Counted from the first letter of the stretch, positions 8,875 through 16,780 are shown. The stretch is DNA of 64,000 nucleotides from Intestinimonas massiliensis (ex Afouda et al. 2020) (GCF_001244995.1 NZ_LN869529.1:627454-691453), one strand, 5' to 3'. Made by a program: numbers and translations. The notes: generated by a model from the letters alone, not told the origin.

Positions 8875-9705
8875 TCAGCAGCAGCCCTTGACCTCACGGA
8901 AGGCTTCGCCGCAGGCGAGATGATTGGGCGGGAAGAATTCGTCCACCGGGAACTTGACATGGCGGAAGATCTCACAGGGATCGTCCTCGCCGCCGCTGCC
9001 GCAGGTGCACTCCTTGTCGGGCATGCAGTAGTCATAGACCGGCATGAGAAGCTGGGTCTCCCGCTCCAGACGGATGATGGAGAACTGGCCCAGAGTGACG
9101 TAGACCCGCTTGCCGTCGTTGCCGAAGCACAGGTCGCTGCCGAAGCAGGCGCAGATGCAGGGAGGGATTTCGGTCAGCTCGCAGTCGCAGGGGCGGCACT
9201 CACACACGTCCACCAGCTTCATGTTGAGGACGATGGGATCGACCGCCTCTACCACAGCGGTGGGCAGATTGCTCTTGCGGATGTTCTGCTCGTCCAGCCC
9301 GTCAAAGACGGCTTCGGAGCTGAAAATCTTGGCGTTGCCCTCACTGCCGAAGAGGATGACCCGCTTGTCAAAGACGGCCAGGCCGCAGATTTCCACAGGC
9401 CGGGCGGCGCCTACAAAGGCGTCGGCGGTGACGCGGTAGAAATAGCGGACGTCCACGGTATAGAAACCGCGGTTGAAGCCGACGGGCTCCACGTCGATGT
9501 ACACATACAGCAGTTCTGCGGTACCGGCCTTGATGCTGATGGCGCGGTCAATGGCGCACTGGGAGCACTGGGTGGGATAGAAACGAAGATCCTCAATGCA
9601 GTCCTTGTCACGGCAACTATCAAAGATTTTTTTCGTGTGTATGCACACGGCCTCCCGGATACAGGCGGTATCCTGCACGGGACCGGGCACGACCTTATCA
9701 GGCAT
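8875..9705 (-). CDS. Cysteine-rich conserved hypothetical protein, possible spore-surface component
   Basis: 276-residue protein with 22 cysteines, many in pairs or short clusters: DSCRDKDC and TQCSQC in the first 50 residues, CECRPCDCE then PPCICACF around 165-185, a CTC cluster and a C-terminal CC. There is no signal peptide or membrane helix. The opening (MPDKVVPGPVQDT, then CIREAVCIHTKKIFDSCRD) recalls a conserved Clostridia protein I cannot name. High Cys content without export signals is typical of cross-linked spore coat or exosporium proteins, which is only an inference. ATG 9705 has AGGAGG seven bases upstream; an in-frame ATG at 9750 does not. Confidence 0.7.
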   Translation of the reverse strand: MPDKVVPGPVQDTACIREAVCIHTKKIFDSCRDKDCIEDLRFYPTQCSQCAIDRAISIKAGTAELLYVYIDVEPVGFNRGFYTVDVRYFYRVTADAFVGAARPVEICGLAVFDKRVILFGSEGNAKIFSSEAVFDGLDEQNIRKSNLPTAVVEAVDPIVLNMKLVDVCECRPCDCELTEIPPCICACFGSDLCFGNDGKRVYVTLGQFSIIRLERETQLLMPVYDYCMPDKECTCGSGGEDDPCEIFRHVKFPVDEFFPPNHLACGEAFREVKGCC

Positions 9706-9798
9706 TGTAATACCTCCTAGATTGATGGTGTCAGGATGGTTGGCTTCCATACCATTCTATGAAACCAGGAGGGTTTGGTGCGCCGCCTTTGCCTGTGA

Positions 9799-10473
9799 TT
9801 ACTTGCGAAAGTGGGAGAGGAGCTTTTCCTCGATCTGGTCGCCGTAGCGCAGTCCCAGGAGAAACAGGGTTAGGCCGCAGATGCCGATCAGCACCATGCC
9901 CCAGAGGGGGATGGATATGACCGAGCCGCCTACGGCACAGGCCACCAGGAGGCCCCAGGGGCGGGTGAGGAGGACGATGACGAAAAAGCGGAGACAGCCG
10001 ATATCGGTGAGCCCGGCCAGAATACAGATAAGGTCGTCGGGAAAGAAGGGGAAGAGAAAGACCAAAATGAGAAAAATATCCCTTTTGCGTCGGATAACAT
10101 CCAGATAGCGGTCAGAGACCTTCTGACTGACGAACTGACTGGCAAACCGCTGTCCCAGAGCTCTGGCCAGCCAAAAGGCAAGCATGGAACCCAGGAGCAC
10201 GGCGGCGGCCGTGAGGAAAAAGGCCTCCCACATGCCGAAGAGCAGGGCGCCGGCTGCGGCGGTGAGGTTGCTGGGGATGGGTGCAAGGATAACCGAGGCC
10301 AACTGCACCAGAAAATAGACCAGCTGCGAGTATGGCGAAAAGCGGTCGATGTAGCGCTGCATCCCGTTGAGGGAACGTACGTCGAAGAAGCCGGTTCGCC
10401 AGAGAAAGAGGACCCCGCCGCCAATCACCAGCAGGGCCGCCAAAAGAGAGAGAAGCCGTCGATGCGATTTCAT
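9799..10473 (-). CDS. TVP38/TMEM64 family (VTT domain) membrane protein
   Basis: 224-residue integral membrane protein of the DedA/VTT (SNARE-associated) superfamily. About six hydrophobic segments are visible. The central VTT domain includes APIPSNLTAAAGALLFG (a re-entrant loop signature) near residue 65 and FLFPFFPDDLICILAG near 140. Homologues are thought to act as lipid scramblases or in undecaprenyl-phosphate-type lipid recycling; the substrate here is unknown. ATG 10473 follows GGGGG; an in-frame GTG at 10485 lies inside or before that ribosome site and is less likely. Monocistronic by spacing. Confidence 0.88.
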   Translation of the reverse strand: MKSHRRLLSLLAALLVIGGGVLFLWRTGFFDVRSLNGMQRYIDRFSPYSQLVYFLVQLASVILAPIPSNLTAAAGALLFGMWEAFFLTAAAVLLGSMLAFWLARALGQRFASQFVSQKVSDRYLDVIRRKRDIFLILVFLFPFFPDDLICILAGLTDIGCLRFFVIVLLTRPWGLLVACAVGGSVISIPLWGMVLIGICGLTLFLLGLRYGDQIEEKLLSHFRK

Positions 10474-10729
10474 TGTATCCCCCACGTCTATTACAGCAGA
10501 TGGAAGGCTCGGAGCCAGGCGGGAGCTGGTTCGGCCCTTGCTGTCCCTAGAGTATCATATTCCCGGGACAGATGCTATATAGAATGCCTTAAGAATTTAT
10601 AAAGTCAGACAAAAGCCGACAGGCCCGGGACAGACATTTTGCTGTCCCGGGCCTGTCGGCCTCGGCTGCGCTCCTTCGGGGCCTGGTAATGACCCTTATG
10701 TTAAAGCCCGCAAAAGGGGCCCTGAAAAC
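10474..10729. other. Non-coding stretch between the VTT gene and the micro-ORF unit
   Basis: I see no credible gene here. The one notable structure is the perfect long hairpin at 10615-10660, listed separately. Bases 10661-10729 show nothing recognisable. Confidence 0.5.
10615..10660. repeat. Perfect 19-bp inverted repeat
   Basis: The arm GCCGACAGGCCCGGGACAG (10615-10633) is exactly complementary to 10642-10660 around an eight-base loop ACATTTTG. There is no T-run on either side, so it is not a canonical terminator. No gene ends within 100 bp. It may be a repeated intergenic element or part of a structured RNA. Confidence 0.75.
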
Positions 10730-10755
10730 AAAAAAGCCACACCCAAAGGTGTGGT
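10727..10755 (-). terminator. Intrinsic terminator of the micro-ORF unit
   Basis: On the minus strand, CCACACC-TTTG-GGTGTGG is followed by CTTTTTTG. It lies 22 bases after the micro-ORF stop codon. Confidence 0.75.
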
Positions 10756-10776
10756 AGCTTCCTTGGTGGATCCGTT

Positions 10777-10863
10777 TTATCGGTCACTGATGGTCTGCTT
10801 TTGCTCGCTGCCAAAAATCAGATCGTCAACATCCAGAGCCCGTACATGGTTGAGAATGCTCAT
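10777..10863 (-). CDS. 28-residue micro-ORF in its own transcription unit
   Basis: Reads MSILNHVRALDVDDLIFG and ends QTISDR before TAA. It is not hydrophobic, has no Cys and is mildly acidic. The case for a real gene is its surroundings: AAAGGAGG stands 11 bases before ATG 10863, a 17-bp-spaced promoter (10900-10928) lies about 35 bp upstream, and an intrinsic terminator follows the stop. No family is recognised. It could be a signalling or regulatory peptide, a leader peptide, or the chance ORF of a small RNA. Function unknown. Confidence 0.5.
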   Translation of the reverse strand: MSILNHVRALDVDDLIFGSEQKQTISDR

Positions 10864-10899
10864 ACTGTACAACACCTCCTTTTCTTCGATTCTGTCCTT

Positions 10900-10928
10900 A
10901 TGATAGCGGATGACTGGAAAAAATACAA
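10900..10928 (-). promoter_or_regulatory. Predicted promoter of the micro-ORF unit
   Basis: Minus strand TTGTAT, 17 bases, TATCAT. The predicted transcript would begin about 30 bases before ATG 10863, giving a short leader that holds the ribosome site. Confidence 0.55.
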
Positions 10929-11084
10929 GAGAAAAGATATACAGAATGCATAAAAAAACATATAAAAAGATTGTGCAGATAGCCAATTTGGCTTTTGCGC
11001 CCGACCCAAACCGGAGCCCGGTACAGTGGGCGCGGTTGGGAAGGGGGCAGCAGAAGGAACCCATGACGGGTTTGGCGATGGAAT

Positions 11085-11122
11085 AAAAAACTCGTCGCAA
11101 GTGTTTTATCACTTGCGACGAG
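11085..11122 (-). terminator. Intrinsic terminator of tRNA-Gly(CCC)
   Basis: Minus strand stem CTCGTCGCAAGTG / CACTTGCGACGAG with an ATAAAA loop and TTTTTT tail, one base past the encoded CCA of the tRNA. Confidence 0.9.
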
Positions 11123-11123
11123 C

Positions 11124-11197
11124 TGGAGCAGGTGACGGGAATCGAACCCGCGTGTTCAGCTTGGGAAGCTGACATTCTACCATTGAACTACACCTGC
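11124..11197 (-). tRNA. tRNA-Gly (anticodon CCC)
   Basis: 74-nt cloverleaf with acceptor GCAGGTG / CACCTGC, D-arm GTTC...GAAT, anticodon stem TCAGC / GCTGA around loop TTCCCAA (anticodon CCC), T-arm CGGGTTCGATTCCCG, and CCA encoded in the genome. Transcribed alone. Confidence 0.95.
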
Positions 11198-11215
11198 AAA
11201 TCAAACTGCCTAAAT

Positions 11216-11244
11216 AATATATCACATGTGTCGGAACTTTGCAA
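11216..11244 (-). promoter_or_regulatory. Promoter of tRNA-Gly(CCC)
   Basis: Minus strand TTGCAA, 17 bases, TATATT, ending about 18 bases before the tRNA 5' end. Confidence 0.7.
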
Positions 11245-11344
11245 GAGTGATTTTGACGCTTTTTCTAAGATGCACCAATCGGATACCTGAATCCTATACT
11301 GGATTGAATCTATGGTGGGTTTTCGGGCCTGAAAGGGTGTTACT

Positions 11345-11902
11345 GTGTACATTGTTTCTGTATTCCTGTTTGCGGCTGCCGCAAACCTGGACAGCTTTGT
11401 GGTGGGGCTGTCCTATGGAGTGCGCCGCGTACATATCCAGTTCCGCGCCAATCTGTTGATCGCAGGGATTGTCATGCTGGGAACGTTTTTGTCCATGGTG
11501 CTGGGAGCGGGGCTGAAGGGGCTCATCCCGGCGGAGTGGGGAGGGCGGCTGGGAAGCGGTATGATTCTTCTGCTGGGGGCGTATTGCCTGGTCTGCTTCT
11601 TTGTGCGGCGGGGAGAAGGGGAGGCGGGGCCGGAGGTAAAACTCCAGTATATGGGCCTGCGGGAGACCGCCGCGCTGGGCTGTGCGCTGACGGTCAATAA
11701 TGTGGGACTGGGGATGGGAGCCAGCATCGCGGGTCTGGGGCTGTGGCTGACTGTGCTGGCCTCCTCTGCATGCAGTTTTTTGTTCCTCTATGCAGGGAAC
11801 CGCCTGGGAAAGAGCTGGCTGTCGGCGGTGATTGGGGGATACGCCGAGCCAATTTCAGGGGTGATGATGATTGCCCTGGGCCTGTTTGAGCTGTTGGGAT
11901 AA
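11345..11902 (+). CDS. MntP/YtaF-like membrane protein
   Basis: 185-residue polytopic protein with about six helices in two related halves, the fold of the LysE/MntP group. Conserved Asp in the helix-1 signature ANLDSFVVGLSYG and Asn in the second-half NNVGLGMGAS match YtaF (sporulation membrane protein) and MntP (Mn2+ exporter) homologues. The second half normally has NNVG or DALAVG; here it is NNVGLG, closer to YtaF. The start appears to be GTG 11345 after AAAGGGTG. The substrate cannot be read from sequence; metal-ion efflux or a sporulation role are the two family precedents. Confidence 0.8.
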   Translation: MYIVSVFLFAAAANLDSFVVGLSYGVRRVHIQFRANLLIAGIVMLGTFLSMVLGAGLKGLIPAEWGGRLGSGMILLLGAYCLVCFFVRRGEGEAGPEVKLQYMGLRETAALGCALTVNNVGLGMGASIAGLGLWLTVLASSACSFLFLYAGNRLGKSWLSAVIGGYAEPISGVMMIALGLFELLG

Positions 11903-11934
11903 AAAAGGGCTCCTCCGGAAAACCGGAGGAGTCC
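11901..11934 (-). terminator. Intrinsic terminator of the first atoE-like gene
   Basis: Stem of 12 pairs around AAAA (CTCCTCCGG / CCGGAGGAG core). On the minus strand it is followed by CCCTTTTTT, so it acts on the gene ending at 11948; it overlaps the end of the convergent ytaF-like gene. Confidence 0.85.
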
Positions 11935-11947
11935 AGCACTACCTGGA

Positions 11948-13318
11948 TTAGAACAGCGCGGCCCACAGGAGGAAGCCGCCGCAGGCCACCAGGCCGGTAA
12001 AGATCAGCACGATGACCAGATAGCCCATGATGTCCTTGGCGGACAGACCGGCTACGCCCAGAGCGGGCAGGGCCCAGAAGGGCTGAATCATATTGGTCCA
12101 CTGATCGCCCCAGGCGATGGCCATGCAGGCACGGCCAGCCTCGATGCCCATCTTACTAGCAGCAGGCATCACGATGGGGCCCTGCACGGCCCACTGACCG
12201 CCGCCGGAGGGGACAAAGAAGTTCACGATGCCGGCGGACAGGAAGGTGAACAGGGGGAAGGTGACGTTGTTGGAGATGCTGACGAAGAAGTCGGAAATGA
12301 TGGAGGCCAGGGATACGCCGTTGGCGTTGGCGGCGACCATCATGCCCATGATGCCAGCATAGAAGGGGAACTGGAGGAGGATACCGGCCGCGCCGGAAGC
12401 AGCCTCACCGATGGCGTCCACGTACTTGCGCAGATCGCCGTGGAGCAGCACGCCCACAAACAGGAAGATAAAGTTGACGATGTTCAGGTTCAGGCTGTTG
12501 GGAATCCCGGCAGGGCCGCTCTTCTGGACCACGTCGATGAAATAGAAGACGATGTAAGCAAAGCCGGCCACAATGGTGATGATCCACAGAATTTTGCTGT
12601 GCTCCATCTTTTCAGCCGGGGTGCTGACGGAATACTCCTTCTCAGCCTCGTCCACCAGCAGAGCGGGGTCCACAGTAATGGTGTGCTCCGTATCGGGATG
12701 CATAGCGTAGTTGACGAAGGGCATCACAATCAGGATAACCGCGCACATGAGCAGGTTCATGGGATGGAAGATGGTCAGATTGGTGCCGGCCTGGTAGGTG
12801 GCCTCGCCGATGGTGTAGCCACCCGAGATGGTCAGGGGGATAGAGCCTGACAGACCGGCGTGCCAGATGACAAAGCCGGAATAGGCCGAGGCGATGAGCA
12901 GACGGTAGTCCACATCGCGGACACGGCGGGCGACTTCCTTGGCCAGCAGGGCGCCGGCGATGAGGCCGAAGCCCCAGTTCAGCCAGCAGCAGATGACGGA
13001 CACAAAGGTGGTGATGAGAATGGCGCTCTTCTTGTTCTTGGCGGTAGAGGCGATAGCGCCCAAGAACCGCTTAAAGACCTTGGCGGAGGCCATGGCGGAG
13101 CCCAGCACCAGAACCAAGGCCATCTGCATCGAGAAGGCCAGCAGATTCCAGAAACCGCTGGTGTTGCCCCACGCCTTGATCATGGCGACAGGGCCCTGCT
13201 GTGTACCGAGCATTGCGGCGACATACACAACGATGCTCAGGATGATGGCGAACAGGAACGGGTCCGGCAGCCACCGGTTGACTACGCGCACGCAGCCATT
13301 GGTAAATTTTTTGAACAT
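11948..13318 (-). CDS. Short-chain fatty acid transporter, AtoE family (copy 1)
   Basis: 456-residue polytopic permease of the AtoE / short-chain fatty acid transporter family. It opens MFKKFTNGCVRVVNRWLPDPFLFA and carries family landmarks CCWLNWGFGLIAGALLAKEVARR (split here between residues about 109-131), MNLLM near 190, and FFVPSGGGQWAVQGPI near 365, the last resembling a substrate-site loop of the dicarboxylate/fatty-acid superfamily. AtoE proteins move acetoacetate or butyrate; in a butyrate-type fermenter export of acids is plausible. ATG 13318 has GGAGGG just upstream. A paralogue of similar length lies 426 bp upstream on the same strand. It has its own promoter and a 9-bp inverted repeat in the leader. 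Confidence 0.9.
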   Translation of the reverse strand: MFKKFTNGCVRVVNRWLPDPFLFAIILSIVVYVAAMLGTQQGPVAMIKAWGNTSGFWNLLAFSMQMALVLVLGSAMASAKVFKRFLGAIASTAKNKKSAILITTFVSVICCWLNWGFGLIAGALLAKEVARRVRDVDYRLLIASAYSGFVIWHAGLSGSIPLTISGGYTIGEATYQAGTNLTIFHPMNLLMCAVILIVMPFVNYAMHPDTEHTITVDPALLVDEAEKEYSVSTPAEKMEHSKILWIITIVAGFAYIVFYFIDVVQKSGPAGIPNSLNLNIVNFIFLFVGVLLHGDLRKYVDAIGEAASGAAGILLQFPFYAGIMGMMVAANANGVSLASIISDFFVSISNNVTFPLFTFLSAGIVNFFVPSGGGQWAVQGPIVMPAASKMGIEAGRACMAIAWGDQWTNMIQPFWALPALGVAGLSAKDIMGYLVIVLIFTGLVACGGFLLWAALF

Positions 13319-13345
13319 GCATTTCCCTCCTTGCAATATTCCATC

Positions 13346-13374
13346 GTGAACAAACCCCAACACAATTTGTTCAC
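13346..13374 (-). promoter_or_regulatory. Inverted repeat in the leader of atoE copy 1, possible operator
   Basis: GTGAACAAA (13346-13354) and TTTGTTCAC (13366-13374) are exact complements across 11 bases. The element lies just downstream of the -10 and about 30 bp before the start codon, where a bound repressor would block elongation. Confidence 0.55.
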
Positions 13375-13387
13375 AATTCCAGACCTC

Positions 13388-13415
13388 ATTATAAACCAAA
13401 AACCTTTTTTGTCAA
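13388..13415 (-). promoter_or_regulatory. Strong sigma-A promoter of atoE copy 1
   Basis: Minus strand TTGACA, 16 bases, TATAAT: both hexamers are perfect. The leader is about 60 nt. Confidence 0.85.
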
Positions 13416-13623
13416 CATAAATCGGCAGGGTTTCCGTCAGTGAGACCGGGAGCCGTTGGGGCGCAAGGGGTTCAACAAACTGGTCAAAAACTAAAAAATG
13501 AATGGACTATTTCATAAAGTCCTCATCTGCTGAGGGATCATTCCAATGTGACAGGTGAAAAAAACATCACTTTTTATGCAAAAATAAAGCAAATTACTGG
13601 TGCTACCAATCGACGATTGGGTA
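13416..13623. other. Non-coding spacer between the two atoE copies
   Basis: The gap between the two transporter genes is 426 bp. Outside the promoter, operator-like repeat and terminator listed separately, it is AT-rich and I see no gene or named element in it. Confidence 0.5.
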
Positions 13624-13661
13624 CGCAAAAAGCCGCAGGCGACTGCCTGCGGCTTTTTGCG
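13624..13661. terminator. Bidirectional terminator downstream of atoE copy 2
   Basis: Stem CGCAAAAAGCCGCAGGC pairs perfectly with its complement around GACT, giving an A-run on one side and CTTTTTG on the other. It lies 83 bp after the stop of atoE copy 2. Confidence 0.85.
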
Positions 13662-13744
13662 TGTGGGTGTTGGGGTTTCCTCTATGAATGGAAGGGAAAT
13701 GGGTGTTGATCGGAAAGATGTAAAGATTAGAAGCTGGATAGTGC

Positions 13745-15088
13745 TTAGAAGAAGATGGCCCAGCCCAGGAAGCCGAGGCAGGCGACGATACCGGTGAAGA
13801 TGGTGACGATGACCAGGTAGCCCATGATGTTGCGGGCGGAGAGTCCGGCGATGCCGAGCGCGGGCAGGGCCCAGAAGGGCTGGATCATATTAGTCCACTG
13901 GTCGCCCCAGGCGATGGCCATGGCGGCTCGTCCGGCCTCGATGCCCATCGTGGTGGAGGCGGGCATGACGATGGGGGCCTGTACCGCCCACTGACCGCCG
14001 CCGGAGGGGACGAAGAAGTTGATGAGGCCGGCAGACAAGAACGTCAGCATGGGGAAGGTGACTTCATTGGAGACGCTGACGAAGAAGTCGGCAATGATAG
14101 AGGCCAGGGATACGCCGTCGGCGTTGGGCGCCACCATCAGGCCCATGATACCGGCATAGAAGGGGAATTGAAGAAGGATGCCGGCGGCGCCGGAGGCGGC
14201 ATCACCGATGGCGTCCACATATTTACGCAGGTCGCCGTGGAGCAGAATGCCCAGGAACATGAAAATCATATTGACGATGTTCAGACCCAGGTTGAAGCCG
14301 CTGGTGAAAAAATAATAGATGATGTAAGCGAAGCCCAACACCAGAGTGATGATCCAGAGAACTTTGCTGTGCTCCAATTTTTCGGCGGGGGAGCTGATGG
14401 TGTAGGTCCGCTCCTCCTCATCGACCAGCCGGGCGGGGTCCACGGTAACGGTGTGCTGTACATCAGGGTGCATAGCATAGTTGACGAAGGGCATCAGGAC
14501 CAGAATCACGCCGACCATGAGCAGGTTCATGGGATGGAAAATGGTCTGGCTGGTGGGCACCTGATAGACGACTCCCAGGATCTCGCTTCCCGTGGATATC
14601 TGGAGGGGAATGGAACCGGAGATGCCGGCGTGCCAGATGACGAAGCCGGAATAGGCGGAGGCAATCAGCAGGGCGTAGTCCACGTCGCGGACCCGACGGG
14701 CCACTTCCTTGGCCAGCAGGGCGCCGGCGATCAGGCCAAAGCCCCAGTTCAGCCAGCAGCAGATGGTAGAGACGAAGGTAGTGACAACAATGGCGCTTTT
14801 CTTGTCCTTAGCCAGACTTGCAATGGAGCCCAGCGCCTTTTTGCAGACCTTGGCGGAGGCCATGGCGGAGCCCAGAACGAGGACCAGGGCCATCTGCATG
14901 GAGAAGGACAGCAGGCCCCACATGCCCTTATCATTGCCCCAAGCATTGACCAGTTCAATGGGGGACTGCTTGGTGCCGATCATAGAGCCAACAAAGGTAA
15001 CGATGGTCAAAATGATCGCAAACAGGAATGCATCCGGCAGCCAGCGGTTGACCACGCGTACGCAGCCATTGGTAAATTTCTTGAACAT
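13745..15088 (-). CDS. Short-chain fatty acid transporter, AtoE family (copy 2)
   Basis: 447-residue paralogue of the adjacent AtoE-family gene, sharing nearly the same N-terminus (MFKKFTNGCVRVVNRWLPDA) and the FFVPSGGGQWAVQAPIVMPA loop. The loop between helices around residues 285-300 is shorter than in copy 1, and charged positions in the cytosolic loop after HPDVQHTVTVDP differ. Tandem duplication followed by divergence is the simplest reading. The GGAGGAG ribosome site supports ATG 15088. Promoter and upstream palindromes differ from those of copy 1, suggesting the two are expressed under different conditions. Confidence 0.9.
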   Translation of the reverse strand: MFKKFTNGCVRVVNRWLPDAFLFAIILTIVTFVGSMIGTKQSPIELVNAWGNDKGMWGLLSFSMQMALVLVLGSAMASAKVCKKALGSIASLAKDKKSAIVVTTFVSTICCWLNWGFGLIAGALLAKEVARRVRDVDYALLIASAYSGFVIWHAGISGSIPLQISTGSEILGVVYQVPTSQTIFHPMNLLMVGVILVLMPFVNYAMHPDVQHTVTVDPARLVDEEERTYTISSPAEKLEHSKVLWIITLVLGFAYIIYYFFTSGFNLGLNIVNMIFMFLGILLHGDLRKYVDAIGDAASGAAGILLQFPFYAGIMGLMVAPNADGVSLASIIADFFVSVSNEVTFPMLTFLSAGLINFFVPSGGGQWAVQAPIVMPASTTMGIEAGRAAMAIAWGDQWTNMIQPFWALPALGIAGLSARNIMGYLVIVTIFTGIVACLGFLGWAIFF

Positions 15089-15124
15089 AGAACTCCTCCC
15101 AAACTTCTTTGTTCCGATTGCATT

Positions 15125-15142
15125 GAGTCAGGGCCCTGGCTC
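15125..15142 (-). promoter_or_regulatory. 18-bp near-palindrome in the leader of atoE copy 2
   Basis: GAGTCAGGGCCCTGGCTC is palindromic except for one mismatched pair, centred on GGGCCC. It lies between the promoter and the start codon. It may be an operator; no regulator is assigned. Confidence 0.4.
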
Positions 15143-15157
15143 CAACCTACAATATGC

Positions 15158-15185
15158 ATCATACCGAGAAAGTTTACAAAGTCAA
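15158..15185 (-). promoter_or_regulatory. Sigma-A promoter of atoE copy 2
   Basis: Minus strand TTGACT, 16 bases, TATGAT, about 70 bp before ATG 15088. Confidence 0.7.
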
Positions 15186-15237
15186 TGCGAAAAATGGTAA
15201 TTTTGCCCATTCTTTACCTATGATTTACCTGTAGCTT

Positions 15238-15251
15238 ACAATTTAAATTGT
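15238..15251. repeat. Perfect 14-bp AT palindrome upstream of the atoE copy 2 promoter
   Basis: ACAATTTAAATTGT, about 55 bp upstream of the -35 of atoE copy 2. It sits in a tract (15190-15290) with several TTTAC / GTAAA repeats, which could be activator sites. Confidence 0.4.
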
Positions 15252-15293
15252 ATTTTTACGATTTACATACAATGTAAAATGATGAAAAGACGG

Positions 15294-15345
15294 AATGTAA
15301 AGAAAAGTGGCCCGGACGACCGTCCGGGCCACTTTTCTTTACATT
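15294..15345 (-). terminator. Long hairpin terminator of purA
   Basis: Two 24-base arms (15294-15317 and 15322-15345) are exactly complementary around GACC. The GC-rich core (GGCCCGGAC) is nearest the loop and the outer stem is A/T-rich. It lies 23 bp after the purA stop. Confidence 0.8.
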
Positions 15346-15367
15346 GAAAAACGGAGAGGGAAGCGCC

Positions 15368-16642
15368 TCAGCGCCGGGTAATCTCGTGGCGCTTGGGGCC
15401 GGTGGAGACGATAGAGATGGGGACTCCAATCTGATTTTCCAGGAAATCGACATACGTCCTGGCCGCCTCGGGGAGCTTCTGGTAGTCGGTCTCTCCCCGG
15501 ATGTCGCACTTCCAACCGGGCAGCGTCTCGTAGACGGGCTTGGCCTTTGCCAGCAGGGGCGGGACGGGAAAGTCGCGGGTGACCTTGCCGTCGATCTCAT
15601 AGCCGGTGCAAACCTTGATTTCATCCAGGTAGCCCAGGCAGTCGATGGCAGTGAGCACCACCTCGGTGGCGCCCTGGACCATGCAGCCATACCGAGTGGC
15701 TACGGCGTCAAACCAGCCCACCCGGCGGGGGCGGCCTGTGGTAGCGCCGTATTCGCCGGCGTCACCGCCCCTGCGGCGCAGCTCCTCGGCCTCCTCGCCG
15801 AAGAGCTCCGAGACGAAGGCGCCGGCGCCCACGGCGCTGGAGTAGGCCTTGGTGACGACCACGATATCCCGGATGTCCCGGGGGGAAATGCCCACGCCGA
15901 TACAGCCGAAGGCGGCCAGCGTATGGGAGGAGGTGGTATAGGGGTAGATACCGAAGTCGGGGTCCTTCATGGAGCCCAACTGGCCCTCCAGCAGGACCTG
16001 CCTGCCGTCGGCCAGAGCGGAGCGCACAAAGGTGAGTGCGTCGCCCACAAAGGGGGATATCTGCTCCCGGTAGCCCATGAGGAGCTGGAACAGCTCCTTG
16101 GGGTCGAGCAGGGGCTTGTGATACAGATGCTCAAAGAGCACATTCTTGATGGTGCAGACGTGCTCCAGCCGGTCCATCAGGAGGGTTTCGTCGTACAGCT
16201 CACAGACCTGAATGCCGACCTTGGCGTACTTATCAGAATAGAAGGGGGCGATGCCCGATTTGGTGGAGCCGAACGCATTGCCGGCCAACCGCTCCTCTTC
16301 ATAGGTGTCCTGGAGCACATGATAGGGCATCAGAAGCTGCGTGCGCTCGGAGATAATGAGATGAGGGGCGGGCACGCCGCCGGCCTCCAACTGCCCCAGT
16401 TCCTCCATGAATTTGGGGACATCCAGCGCCACGCCGTTGCCGATGATGTTAGTGGTGTGGGGATAGAAGACTCCGGAGGGGAGCTGGTGCAGGGCGAATT
16501 TACCGTAATCGCAGATGATGGTGTGCCCGGCGTTGGCCCCACCTTGGAAGCGGACGACTACGTCGGATGCTTCTGCGAACATGTCGGTGATCTTGCCCTT
16601 GCCCTCGTCGCCCCAGTTGGCGCCGACGATCGCTTTGACCAT
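15368..16642 (-). CDS. purA: Adenylosuccinate synthase
   Basis: Cytosolic purine enzyme that joins IMP and aspartate using GTP to give adenylosuccinate, the first committed step to AMP. It has 424 residues, a normal length. The phosphate-binding loop GANWGDEGKGKITD (residues 5-18) carries the catalytic Asp; GGANAGHTI near 35-43 supplies the catalytic His. VGGVPAPH-type and QLLLEGQLGS-type IMP-site segments are recognisable, with a C-terminal GWKCDI motif. ATG 16642 is preceded by AGGAGGAG. Monocistronic, with its own promoter and terminator. No PurR box is evident. Confidence 0.97.
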   Translation of the reverse strand: MVKAIVGANWGDEGKGKITDMFAEASDVVVRFQGGANAGHTIICDYGKFALHQLPSGVFYPHTTNIIGNGVALDVPKFMEELGQLEAGGVPAPHLIISERTQLLMPYHVLQDTYEEERLAGNAFGSTKSGIAPFYSDKYAKVGIQVCELYDETLLMDRLEHVCTIKNVLFEHLYHKPLLDPKELFQLLMGYREQISPFVGDALTFVRSALADGRQVLLEGQLGSMKDPDFGIYPYTTSSHTLAAFGCIGVGISPRDIRDIVVVTKAYSSAVGAGAFVSELFGEEAEELRRRGGDAGEYGATTGRPRRVGWFDAVATRYGCMVQGATEVVLTAIDCLGYLDEIKVCTGYEIDGKVTRDFPVPPLLAKAKPVYETLPGWKCDIRGETDYQKLPEAARTYVDFLENQIGVPISIVSTGPKRHEITRR

Positions 16643-16692
16643 AAAAACTCCTCCTGTATATTCGGTTTGCGGTCCTCATTTCAGGACATGTT

Positions 16693-16721
16693 ATTATATC
16701 CTAAGGTGCCCTGATACACAA
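16693..16721 (-). promoter_or_regulatory. Promoter of purA
   Basis: Minus strand TTGTGT, 17 bases, perfect TATAAT, about 50 bp before the start codon. Confidence 0.7.
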
Positions 16722-16780
16722 GAAAGAATTTTCCATTTTCAGTATTTTTGTGGAGTTTTATGGTGGAAGGGCGGGAGAAG

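Noticed and set aside
15238-15251. Sigma-54-type control of the AtoE genes, by analogy with E. coli ato
   Set aside because: No -24/-12 GG...GC element was found; both genes have ordinary sigma-A-like promoters.
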